Shown one piece after another: positions 43,517 through 51,365 of a DNA stretch of 64,000 bases. Every line of letters starts with the position of its first letter. Position 1 is the stretch's first letter. The stretch comes from WHSW01 sp963777775 (GTDB lineage: Bacteria; Actinomycetota; Thermoleophilia; Solirubrobacterales; 70-9). Under the pieces are notes generated by a model that saw only the letters and a program-made list of their open reading frames with translations, had not been told where the DNA came from and made no database searches. The translations under genes and the position numbers were made by a program. The DNA lies in contig CAVZRL010000009.1 of NCBI GenBank assembly GCA_963777775.1, positions 1,488,001 to 1,552,000 on the forward strand, read 5' to 3'.

Positions 43517-45505
43517 ATGAGTGGCGACACCCGCGAGACGGACCTCGAGCGCGAGCTGAGCGAGCTCCTCGAGCGCGAGCGCTTCGAGCCCCCGGAGGGC
43601 TTCGCCGCCGAGGCGCTGGTCTCCGACCGCTCCCTGCACGAGCAGGCGGCCGCCGATCCCGACGCGTGGTGGGCGAAGCTTGCCCGCGACCTCGAGTGGT
43701 TCGTCGAGCCGAGCCAGGTCCTCGACGAGTCGAACCCGCCCTTCTACCGCTGGTTCGCCGACGGCACGCTGAACGCCTCGGTCAACTGCCTCGACCGCCA
43801 CGTCGAGGCCGGCAACGGTGATCGCGTCGCCTTTCACTGGCGCGGTGAGGAGGGCGAGGAGCGCGACGTCACCTACGCCGAGCTTCATCGCGACGTCCAG
43901 CGACTCGCCAACGTGCTGATCGAGCGCGGGGTGGAGGCCGGCGACGTGGTCGGGATCTACCTGCCGATGATCCCCGAGGTGGCGGTGGCAATGCTCGCCT
44001 GCGCGCGGATCGGCGCGCCCCACAACGTCGTCTTCGGCGGCTTCTCGCCGGAGGCGGTCAAGGAGCGGATGCAGTTCTCCGACGCGAAGGCGCTGATCAC
44101 CGTCGATGCCGCGCGCCGGAAGGGCAAGGTCGCCGAGATCAAGCCGGCCGTGGACGGGTTCCTCGACCAGACGCCGACGATCGAGACCGTGATCGTCGTC
44201 CGCAACACCGGCGCCAAGGTCGCGATGCGCGACGGTCGCGACGTCTACTACGACGAGGCGATCGCGGCCGCCGACGCGGAGTGCCCGCCGGCCGAGCTCG
44301 ACGCCGAGCATCCGCTCTACATCCTCTACTCCTCGGGCTCGACCGCGAAGCCGAAGGGAATCCTGCACACCACCGGCGGCTACCTGACCGGCGTCGCTTG
44401 GACCCTGCGCCACGTCTTCGACCTGAAGCCGGAATCGGACGTCTTCTGGTGCTCGGCCGATGTCGGCTGGGTCACCGGGCACTCCTACATCGTCTACGGG
44501 CCGCTGATGTGCGGCGTGACCTCGGTCATGTACGAGGGCGCGCCCGACTACCCCGACCGCGACATCTGGTGGGCGCTGTGCGAGCGCTACGGGGTGACGG
44601 TCTTCTACACCGCGCCGACCGCGATCCGCGCCTGCATGAAGTGGGGCCCCGAGTTCCCCGGGCGTCACGACCTCTCGGCGCTGCGGCTGCTCGGCACGGT
44701 CGGTGAGCCGATCAACCCGAAGGCCTGGCTTTGGTACTGGAAGGTGATCGGCGGCGGGCGCTGTCCGGTGGTCGACACCTGGTGGCAGACCGAGACCGGC
44801 CAGATCATGATCACCACGCTCCCGGGAGCGCAGTACTCAAAACCCGGCTCGGCGGGCACGCCGCTGCCGGGAATCGAGGCGGCGGTGCTCGACGAGGAGG
44901 GCAACGAGGTGGTCGGCGAGCAGGGGCTGCTGGCCCTGCGGCGGCCCTGGCCGGGCATGCTGCGCACGCTCTACCGTGACGACGAGCGCTACGTCGAGAC
45001 CTACTTCTCGAAGTTCCGCCCGGACACTTACTTCGTCGGCGACGCGGCGCGCCGGGATCCCGACGGCTACATCTGGGTGATCGGCCGCGCCGACGACGCG
45101 ATCAACGTCTCCGGGCACCTTCTCTCGACCGCCGAGGTCGAGTCGGCGATCGTCCGCCATCCGAAGGTCGCCGAGGCGGCGGTGATCGGCCAGGCCGACG
45201 AGGACACCGGCCAGTCGATCTGCGCCTTCGTCACCCTCGAGGGCGATCTCGAGGGCACCGACGAGCTGGTCGCCGAGCTTCGCGCGGGCGTGGCGGAGCG
45301 GATCGGCAAGCTGGCGCGTCCGAAGCGGATCGTCTGGGCCGACGACCTGCCGAAGACCCGCTCGGGCAAGATCATGCGCCGGCTGCTACGCGACATCGCA
45401 GAGGGACGCGAGCTCGGCGACGTGACCACGCTGCGCGACCCCGACGTGGTCGCCGAGCTCGACGAGGTGGTCAAGCGGCGTGCGGGGGAGGGGGACGAGG
45501 AGTAG
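43517..45505 (+). CDS. acs: Acetyl-CoA synthetase (acetate-CoA ligase)
   Basis: 662 residues, the usual length. N-terminal A-C-S domain with N-P-P-F-Y-R-W-F; P-loop-like motif Y-S-S-G-S-T-A-K-P-K-G-I-L-H-T-T-G-G-Y; A-D-V-G-W-V-T-G-H-S; adenylate site D-T-W-W-Q-T-E-T-G; hinge and G-R-A-D-D-A-I-N-V-S-G-H; and the acetylation-site lysine in K-T-R-S-G-K-I-M-R-R. It forms acetyl-CoA from acetate with ATP. RBS AAAGGAAG precedes ATG 43517. With PEP carboxykinase and the malyl-CoA-lyase-type enzyme further on it would support growth on two-carbon substrates. Confidence 0.95.
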   Translation: MSGDTRETDLERELSELLERERFEPPEGFAAEALVSDRSLHEQAAADPDAWWAKLARDLEWFVEPSQVLDESNPPFYRWFADGTLNASVNCLDRHVEAGNGDRVAFHWRGEEGEERDVTYAELHRDVQRLANVLIERGVEAGDVVGIYLPMIPEVAVAMLACARIGAPHNVVFGGFSPEAVKERMQFSDAKALITVDAARRKGKVAEIKPAVDGFLDQTPTIETVIVVRNTGAKVAMRDGRDVYYDEAIAAADAECPPAELDAEHPLYILYSSGSTAKPKGILHTTGGYLTGVAWTLRHVFDLKPESDVFWCSADVGWVTGHSYIVYGPLMCGVTSVMYEGAPDYPDRDIWWALCERYGVTVFYTAPTAIRACMKWGPEFPGRHDLSALRLLGTVGEPINPKAWLWYWKVIGGGRCPVVDTWWQTETGQIMITTLPGAQYSKPGSAGTPLPGIEAAVLDEEGNEVVGEQGLLALRRPWPGMLRTLYRDDERYVETYFSKFRPDTYFVGDAARRDPDGYIWVIGRADDAINVSGHLLSTAEVESAIVRHPKVAEAAVIGQADEDTGQSICAFVTLEGDLEGTDELVAELRAGVAERIGKLARPKRIVWADDLPKTRSGKIMRRLLRDIAEGRELGDVTTLRDPDVVAELDEVVKRRAGEGDEE

Positions 45506-45509
45506 TCGC

Positions 45510-46796
45510 TCAGGTCACCGCGGGCTCGGGTTCGGGCCCCCGCTCGGCCTCGGCGGCGGGGGTGCCGACCATCGTGTCGGCCGGGTCGCGCTCCCGGCGC
45601 GAGCGCCAGATGAACGGGATCGCGAGCGCGGCGATCCCGGCGCTGAGCAGATAGGAGGGCGCATAGCCCCAGGCGTCCGCGGACCGGCCGAGCACCGGCT
45701 GCGCCCAGACGCCGCCGGTCGAGCTCATCAGCGAGTCGAAGGAGAGGATCGTCGCCCGCTGCTTGGAGGGGATCATGCAGTTGATGTAGGCCTGGCGGAT
45801 CGGCATCTCGGCGGCGAACACCAGCCCCCAGACGACGATCAGCGCGATCACCGCCGCGAACATCTCGATCACACCGATCAGCGCCAGCGCGGCGACGCCG
45901 ACGGTCGACATCCCGATCAGCGCCGAGGTCCGCCGCTCGAAGACCCGGCGGATCCGCGGCGCTGCGATACCGCCCAGGATCTGGGCGCCGGCGACGATCG
46001 CCGCCACCAGCCCGGCAATCGAGTACGCGGTCGGGTCGCCGTAGAGCTCGAGCAGGTACGGCTGCAGGGCATAGAAGGCGTAGAACCCGACGCCGCCGCT
46101 GAACAGCGAGCTCAGCATCAGCCACTTGACCGCCGGCACCCGCCAGCCGTACTCGATCGAGTTCGAGGTGATCTTGCGCATCTCCGCCAGCGGCCGCTGT
46201 CCCCTCTCGGGGCTGAAGCCGACGTCGTGCATGAGCCGGTACGCGACCACGAACATGACCGCGAGGACGCCGGCCCGGACCACGAACGGCACCCCGAGGC
46301 TGGTCGCCTGGGCGATCAACCCACCGGCGACCGACCCGGTCAGCATCGCGACCCCGGAGACGATCTGCCCCCGGCCGAAGACCGACTCGAGGTCGCCGTC
46401 GAAGCCGGTCGCGTTGAGCGCGTCGACCAGCCACGCCTCGACCGCGCCGGAGAAGAACGTGAACCCAAGCCCAAGCAGCATCGAGGCGACCGCCCACTCC
46501 CAGAACGGCGCCTCGAGCTGCCAGAGCAGCACGTAGATCACGGTCGAGAGAGTCAGCGTGACCGTCCCGAGCAGGTAGGAGGTGCGCCGCCCGACCGTGT
46601 CGGCGACGATCCCGGTCGGGACCTCGAAGATCACCATTCCGGCGGTGAAGAAGGCATTGGCGGCAAATGCCTCGGCGTTCGAGAGCCCCGCGTCGAGGAG
46701 GAAGATCGTGTTGATCCCCCAGATGAACGATGCCGCCAGGGTGTTGCCGAGCATCAGCGTCAGATAGGTGCGCTGGATCGAGCGCGGGCTTGGCAT
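45510..46796 (-). CDS. MFS transporter
   Basis: 428 residues with about 12 membrane segments, M-V-I-F-E-V-P-T-G-I-V-A-D-T-V-G-R-R-T-S containing the MFS loop motif. The acidic C-terminal tail is Glu/Pro-rich. The opening S-I-Q-R-T-Y-L-T-L-M-L-G-N-T-L-A matches tetracycline-resistance/multidrug-like exporters of actinobacteria, without a clear substrate. Its stop lies 4 bases from the convergent acs stop. Confidence 0.86.
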   Translation of the reverse strand: MPSPRSIQRTYLTLMLGNTLAASFIWGINTIFLLDAGLSNAEAFAANAFFTAGMVIFEVPTGIVADTVGRRTSYLLGTVTLTLSTVIYVLLWQLEAPFWEWAVASMLLGLGFTFFSGAVEAWLVDALNATGFDGDLESVFGRGQIVSGVAMLTGSVAGGLIAQATSLGVPFVVRAGVLAVMFVVAYRLMHDVGFSPERGQRPLAEMRKITSNSIEYGWRVPAVKWLMLSSLFSGGVGFYAFYALQPYLLELYGDPTAYSIAGLVAAIVAGAQILGGIAAPRIRRVFERRTSALIGMSTVGVAALALIGVIEMFAAVIALIVVWGLVFAAEMPIRQAYINCMIPSKQRATILSFDSLMSSTGGVWAQPVLGRSADAWGYAPSYLLSAGIAALAIPFIWRSRRERDPADTMVGTPAAEAERGPEPEPAVT

Positions 46797-46808
46797 CGCC
46801 GACTGAAG

Positions 46809-48278
46809 TTACGAGGTCGCCGCTTGGCTGCCCCCGGGCCTCTGGGCGCGGAGCTCGGCGCGCTTGATCTTGCCGCTCGCGGTCTTCGGCAGCTCGTCGG
46901 CGAACTCGATCATGCGCGGGTACTTGTAGGGCGCGGTCACCGCCTTGACGTGGTCCTGAAGCTCGCGCGCGAGCTCCTCGCCCGGCTCGCCCGCGCCGAG
47001 GACGACGATCGCCCGCACGACGGCGCCGCGCTCGGGGTCCGGCGCCGCCACCGCAGCCGCCTCGGCGACCGCTGGGTGGCTGAGCAGCGCGGACTCGACC
47101 TCGAACGGGCCGATCCGGTAGCCGGCGGAGACGATCAAGTCGTCATTGCGCCCCTCGTACCAGTAGTAGCCGTCATCGTCGGCGCGAACGACGTCGCCCG
47201 TCGGCCACCATTCCCCCGCGAACGGTTCGCGGTTGAGGTAACGGTCGAAGAAGGTCGGGCAGCTCGCGACCCGGACCTGCAGCTCGCCCGCGGCGACTCG
47301 GAGCTCGACCCCGGGCAGGGCGCGCCCCATCGATCCCTCGCGCACGGCCTCGCCGACGTGGTTGCCGACCAGATGGCCGGTCTCCGTCTGCCCGTACCCG
47401 TCGCAGATCGTCACCCCTGTGGCGGTGCGCCAGGCGGCGATCACCTCCGGGTTCAGGGCCTCACCGGCGGAGACCATCCGTCGCACCGAGGGCAGCTCGC
47501 CGAGCTCCGCGCGCCTCGCCAGCACCCGGTACTCAGTCGGCGCCTGGCAGAGCACGTCGACCCGCTCGCGCTCGATCAGCGCGAGTCGCGCGGCGGGCTC
47601 GAACCGGTCGTCGACGAGCATCGCCGCGGCTCCACAAAGCCACGGGGCGAGGAAGACGTTGCGGGCCGACTTCGACCACCCGGTCGCGGTCGTGCACCAG
47701 GCCAGCTCGCCGTCGCGCGCTCCGAGCCAATGCTCGGCCTGGGCGGTCTGGCCGGGAAGGTAGCGCTGCGCGTGCAGGGCGGCGCGCGGCTCGCCGCTGG
47801 TCCCCGAGGTGAACACGAGCAGGCCCGGGTCGTCCGGGGCGAGGCGCGCAATCTCGGTCGGCGTCTCCTGCGGGCGGTCCTCGTCGAGCACCGCGGCGAC
47901 CTCGTCCATCGTCATGTACGGGATCCCGTCGGGCAGCTCCGCGAGCAGATCCTCTTCGCCGACGCAGAGAGCCGGGTTCGCGACCCCTGCCCGGAGCGCC
48001 AGGTCGTGGCGCCGGAGCTGGGTGTTGCAGGGCAGCGGCACCGCCCCCATCCGCCAGCAGGCGAGCATCGCCAGCACCCACTCGAACCGGTTGCCGACCA
48101 GGGTCATGACGACGTCGCCGCGGGCGACCCCGCGCGCGGAGAGCGCTCCCGAGAGACCGGCCGAGACCGCGACCAGCTCGCCGAAGTGCCACTCCCGCCG
48201 GCCCCCGTCGCGCCCGATCGCCAGCAGCGCCCGCTTCGAGGCCGGAAAGCGCTCGAGGACGTCCTCGATCAGGTTCAC
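46809..48278 (-). CDS. Acyl-CoA synthetase (AMP-dependent ligase, ANL superfamily)
   Basis: 489 residues. ANL motifs: V-F-T-S-G-T-S-G-E-P-R-A-A-L-H, D-G-Y-G-Q-T-E-T-G-H, W-W-P-T-G-D-V, R-N-D-D-L-I-V-S-A-G-Y-R-I-G-P, and the catalytic lysine P-K-T-A-S-G-K-I-K-R. The P-loop has E-P-R-A in place of the common K-P-K-G, a variation worth noting. The overall sequence resembles medium-chain/benzoate-type acyl-CoA ligases. GTG 48278 start. Downstream of a small secreted-protein gene in the same direction, with only 7 bases between. Confidence 0.87.
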   Translation of the reverse strand: MNLIEDVLERFPASKRALLAIGRDGGRREWHFGELVAVSAGLSGALSARGVARGDVVMTLVGNRFEWVLAMLACWRMGAVPLPCNTQLRRHDLALRAGVANPALCVGEEDLLAELPDGIPYMTMDEVAAVLDEDRPQETPTEIARLAPDDPGLLVFTSGTSGEPRAALHAQRYLPGQTAQAEHWLGARDGELAWCTTATGWSKSARNVFLAPWLCGAAAMLVDDRFEPAARLALIERERVDVLCQAPTEYRVLARRAELGELPSVRRMVSAGEALNPEVIAAWRTATGVTICDGYGQTETGHLVGNHVGEAVREGSMGRALPGVELRVAAGELQVRVASCPTFFDRYLNREPFAGEWWPTGDVVRADDDGYYWYEGRNDDLIVSAGYRIGPFEVESALLSHPAVAEAAAVAAPDPERGAVVRAIVVLGAGEPGEELARELQDHVKAVTAPYKYPRMIEFADELPKTASGKIKRAELRAQRPGGSQAATS

Positions 48279-48285
48279 GCGCGGG

Positions 48286-48720
48286 CTAGCAACCCTTGGC
48301 GCGAAGCGGGGCCTCGAGGCTCGTCCTGCGCTTGCCGGCCTTCGCGGCGAGCGTCAGCGTCGCGCCGTCGCAGGCCTGCTCGGCGAATGCCAGCACCTCG
48401 ACCTGGCGGGCGCTGAGCGGCAACCTCAGCCTCGCCTCGCGGTCGCGCAGGCGCCGCGACTCCGGGCCGAGGCGGAAGCTGAAGTCGTCAGGGAAGCCGT
48501 CGACGACCAGCCCGGCCTTCACTCGCGCCTCGCGACCGCGCCTCGATCGCACCTGCACCTTGACCGCCTCGTTGCGCAGCACGGCCTCCTGGGTCTCGGT
48601 CAGCAACTCGAGCTTCGGCTTCGGCGGGCGGTGGGGCTTCTCGGCTCCGCCCGCAGGAGCGATGACGAGCGCGAGCGCCAGCCCTGCCGCGGCGATCGCG
48701 AGTCGCGAGGCGGCCCCCAT
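48286..48720 (-). CDS. Secreted hypothetical protein, 144 residues
   Basis: ATG 48720. A signal peptide (L-A-I-A-A-A-G-L-A-L-A-L-V-I-A-P-A-G-G-A) is followed by a Pro/Lys-rich linker and a domain of alternating charged strands (V-K-V-Q-V-R-S-R-R-G-R; L-P-L-S-A-R-Q-V-E-V-L-A-F-A), with two Cys (near the middle and at the very C-terminus) that may form a disulfide. The pattern resembles beta-sandwich domains of surface proteins, but no family is identified. Two bases after the ferredoxin stop, so it may be in the sucCD-ferredoxin transcript. Confidence 0.65.
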   Translation of the reverse strand: MGAASRLAIAAAGLALALVIAPAGGAEKPHRPPKPKLELLTETQEAVLRNEAVKVQVRSRRGREARVKAGLVVDGFPDDFSFRLGPESRRLRDREARLRLPLSARQVEVLAFAEQACDGATLTLAAKAGKRRTSLEAPLRAKGC

Positions 48721-48722
48721 GC

Positions 48723-48968
48723 TCAGCGTCGCAGCTCGGTGTCGTCGTAGAGCTTGCGGATCGCCAGCTTGCCGGCCGGGGCGGCGTCGAGGCAGAGCTC
48801 GCAGAGAACGCACTCGTCGAGGTTTTCACGGACCACGTCGACGCGCCCGTTCTCACCGCTGAAGATGTCGACCGGGCATACCTCCTCGAGCTTGCGCGCC
48901 AGCTCGCCGTCGGCTCCGATTTCGGAGTCGACCTCGACCTCGATGAAGATCGCGTGCTGCTCGGTCAT
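48723..48968 (-). CDS. Single-cluster 4Fe-4S ferredoxin
   Basis: 81 residues with exactly four cysteines: Cys31 in V-C-P-V-D-I-F and Cys53, Cys56, Cys59 in C-V-L-C-E-L-C. In two-cluster ferredoxins, the second cluster is held by the C-x2-C-x2-C of the second motif and the C-P of the first. This protein keeps just that set, so it binds one [4Fe-4S] cluster and has lost the other. The ATG overlaps the stop of the SucD-like gene (ATGA), so they are translationally coupled. A ferredoxin tied to a SucCD pair is an unusual arrangement. Confidence 0.82.
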   Translation of the reverse strand: MTEQHAIFIEVEVDSEIGADGELARKLEEVCPVDIFSGENGRVDVVRENLDECVLCELCLDAAPAGKLAIRKLYDDTELRR

Positions 48969-49873
48969 CGCAGGTGCTCCTGGACCGCACCGGGGATCTC
49001 GTCGATCCGCTCGACAACTGGGATCCCTGCGGCCTCGAGGCGGACGATCTTCTCCGTCGCCGAGTCCTCCTTGCCCTCGACGATCGTGCCCGCATGTCCG
49101 AAGCTCATCCCCTGCATCTCGGCATCGTCCATGAACCGGCCGGCCATGAACGCGACGATCGGCAGACCTGAGTCATTGGCCTCGCGCCAGTCGACCAACT
49201 CGGCCTCCATCCGCCCGCCTGGCTCGGTGTAGATCACGATCGCCTCCGTTTGCTCGTCGGCCTCGAAGAGCGGCATCAGCTCGGCGTAGGTCGAGCCGAT
49301 GATCGCGTCGCCGCCGATCGAGATCGCGGTCGAGACCCCGAGCCCGGCGGCGGTCAGGGTGGAGGAGATCTCGGTCGTCATCCCCCCCGAGCGCGACATC
49401 ACCCCGACCGGGCCCGGCGAGTAGGCCTTTGCGGCGTCCTTGGCGGGCCCGCCGATCCCGCCCATCTTCGCGACCCCGGGGGCGATCAGGCCGAGGCAGT
49501 TTGGTCCGATGATCCGGGCCTCTCGCTCGCTGGCGCGCTCGACCATCTGGGCGACGTCGGCGCGCGGGATGCGCTCGGTGACGACCACGATCAACGAGAT
49601 GCCGTTCTCGATCGCCTCCAGCACCGCGTCCTTGGTGAACGCGGGGGGGACGGTGACGACGGCGCCGTCCGGCGCCGAGCCGTGGTCAGCGACCACCTGC
49701 TCGACGGTGTCGAACACCGGCACGCCGTGGACGTCACGTCCCTTGCGGCCCGGGGTCACTCCGCCGACTATCCGCGAGCCGTAGTCGAGGCACTCGCGGG
49801 TCAGGTTGACCGCCTCGCGCCCGGTGATGCCTTGGACGATGAAGGTGAAGTTCTCGTGCAACAGAACGCTCAT
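48965..49873 (-). CDS. SucD-like succinate/malate-CoA ligase alpha subunit
   Basis: 302 residues. The CoA-binding Rossmann domain has I-V-Q-G-I-T-G-R-E-A-V and V-G-G-V-T-P-G-R-K-G; the ligase domain has I-I-G-P-N-C-L-G, M-S-R-S-G-G-M-T-T-E, S-I-G-G-D-A-I-I-G-S-T and the phospho-histidine loop F-G-H-A-G-T-I-V-E-G (His260). Fully functional by these marks. ATG 49873 is preferred to the GTG at 49885 because AGGGTGG lies upstream. It could be succinyl-CoA synthetase or the malate-CoA ligase MtkB, which are homologous; the malyl-CoA-lyase-type gene nearby makes the latter worth testing. Confidence 0.85.
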   Translation of the reverse strand: MSVLLHENFTFIVQGITGREAVNLTRECLDYGSRIVGGVTPGRKGRDVHGVPVFDTVEQVVADHGSAPDGAVVTVPPAFTKDAVLEAIENGISLIVVVTERIPRADVAQMVERASEREARIIGPNCLGLIAPGVAKMGGIGGPAKDAAKAYSPGPVGVMSRSGGMTTEISSTLTAAGLGVSTAISIGGDAIIGSTYAELMPLFEADEQTEAIVIYTEPGGRMEAELVDWREANDSGLPIVAFMAGRFMDDAEMQGMSFGHAGTIVEGKEDSATEKIVRLEAAGIPVVERIDEIPGAVQEHLR

Positions 49874-49885
49874 CCTGCTGACCAC

Positions 49886-49923
49886 CCTGACGGCAGCGGA
49901 CGCGAAGCGGAGCAGCCGTCAGG
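49886..49923 (-). promoter_or_regulatory. Hairpin between the sucC- and sucD-like genes
   Basis: On the transcript strand CCTGACGGC (49923-49915) pairs perfectly with GCCGTCAGG (49894-49886), a 9-base stem around a 20-base loop. It contains the sucC-like stop codon and abuts the ribosome-binding region of the sucD-like gene. It could be a partial terminator, processing or translation-control element. Confidence 0.55.
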
Positions 49924-51139
49924 CATTTGTTCCGTTGCCTTGCACCTTCGCCACGGCCCGTCCCGCCGCCTCCCACATGGAGACGCTGCGATCGCAGTAC
50001 TCGACCCCGTAGCGGTCGAGGATCTTGTAGCCCTCCTCCTCCCAGGCTCCCGGGATGCGAAAGATGGCGATCGTCTCGGCAGGATCCTTGCCGAGCTCGA
50101 GACAGGCCTTGATCACGCCGCGGGCGACGATGTCGACCCGGGTGTTGGAGACGATCGACATCATCACGGCGATCTTCTCGACTTCCTGCTTGCGCAGTAC
50201 CTCGATCGCCAGCCCCTTCGCCTTTGCGACCGAGGGATTGCCGCCGATCTCGGCGTAGTTGGCCGGCCTTCCCCCCTGTGACCGGACCGCGTCGGTGAGC
50301 GTCAGCGAACCGCCGCCGGCGCCGATCACCAGGCCGAGGTCACCGGAGAAGCCGTGGTCCTTGCCCTGGATCACACCGCGGTGATCTGCGGCGTCGATCG
50401 CCTTCACGTTGCGCTCGAACTCCGACGGCTCATATAGCTCGCGGGGCTCGTCGAGGTCGACACCGATCCCGGTCAGCAACGCCTTGTTGCGCCCGACCGC
50501 CTCGTCCTCCATCTCCATGTGGGCGTCGAGAGCGACGAAGGAGCCGTCCGCGAGTCGAGCCAGCGGGTTGATCTCGGCCAGGGTCATGTCGTAGTCGCGC
50601 TGCAGGCGGGCGAGCCGCGCAAGCACGGCGGTGGCGCGGTTGAGCTCCGAGCCGGTGATTCCGATCCGGGCCACGACCTGCTTCGCCTCGAAGTCGGCGA
50701 TCGGGCGCAGGTTCGAGAGGTGGCCGCGACCGACGTGCTCGGGGTGCCCGGCTGCGACCTGCTCGATCTCGATCCCGCCCATGTCGCTGAACAGCATCAT
50801 CGGTCGCTTCGCGCGCCCGTCCCAGAGCACGGCCGCGTAGTACTCCTGCTCGATCTCGGCTCGCGGGTCGACCAGCACGCCGACCGGCATGTGTCCTCCG
50901 ATCTCGAGCTCGAGGATCTCGGCGGCATGCTGCTCGGCCTCGGCGGCACTGTCGGCGAACTTGACCCCGCCCGCCTTCATCCGGCCGCCGGTAAGGACCT
51001 GCGACTTGATCACCGTCGATCCGCCGATTCGCTCGGCGGCCGCGCGGGCCTCGGCGGCGGTCGTGCAGAACCCGTACTCGGTGACCGGGATCCCGGCCCG
51101 CTCGACGATCCGTCGTGACTCGTACTCGTAGAAGCGCAT
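49919..51139 (-). CDS. SucC-like ATP-grasp ligase beta subunit
   Basis: 406 residues, close to the SucC length (about 390). It begins M-R-F-Y-E-Y-E-S-R-R-I-V-E-R-A-G-I-P-V, which keeps the fold but is diverged from the usual start of SucC. ATP-grasp motifs are present: V-I-K-S-Q-V-L-T-G-G-R, L-A-E-I-N-P-L-A-R, and A-L-D-A-H-M-E. The glycine loop reads V-I-G-A-G-G-G-S-L-T-L-T-D-A-V, different from the canonical N-G-A-G-L-A-M. These differences suggest a paralogue, for example malate-CoA ligase MtkA or another acid-CoA ligase, rather than the housekeeping enzyme. Divergent from pckG. Confidence 0.83.
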   Translation of the reverse strand: MRFYEYESRRIVERAGIPVTEYGFCTTAAEARAAAERIGGSTVIKSQVLTGGRMKAGGVKFADSAAEAEQHAAEILELEIGGHMPVGVLVDPRAEIEQEYYAAVLWDGRAKRPMMLFSDMGGIEIEQVAAGHPEHVGRGHLSNLRPIADFEAKQVVARIGITGSELNRATAVLARLARLQRDYDMTLAEINPLARLADGSFVALDAHMEMEDEAVGRNKALLTGIGVDLDEPRELYEPSEFERNVKAIDAADHRGVIQGKDHGFSGDLGLVIGAGGGSLTLTDAVRSQGGRPANYAEIGGNPSVAKAKGLAIEVLRKQEVEKIAVMMSIVSNTRVDIVARGVIKACLELGKDPAETIAIFRIPGAWEEEGYKILDRYGVEYCDRSVSMWEAAGRAVAKVQGNGTNA

Positions 51140-51281
51140 CGCTGCGGCGCGGGAGACTAGATGATCGCCGGGCGAGGTCTCGCGTCGGTGCTCGACCCCG
51201 ACCCGCCTCCGTGCTCAATGCCGATGTCCCGGGATGCGCCGGTCGGTAGACCTGAGCCGGGGCGCCCGTTAAGTGACCGGT

Positions 51282-51297
51282 GCGCCACAATTGGCGC
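51282..51297. promoter_or_regulatory. Palindrome in the sucC/pckG divergent region
   Basis: GCGCCA-CAAT-TGGCGC, a perfect inverted repeat within the 226-base region between the SucC-like gene and pckG, 69 bases ahead of the pckG start. It could be an operator or a hairpin in the pckG leader. The rest of the region shows no recognisable element. Confidence 0.45.
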
Positions 51298-51365
51298 TCG
51301 TTTCCGGCCAATCCGGTCGGGTAACCAGCCTTAGCAAGAGCGCCCGAAAGGAGTTGAGCCGAAAC

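Noticed and set aside
45480..48416. A 978-codon plus-strand frame
   Set aside because: Antisense shadow of the MFS and acyl-CoA synthetase genes; composition is Arg/Gly/Ala-rich with no domain.
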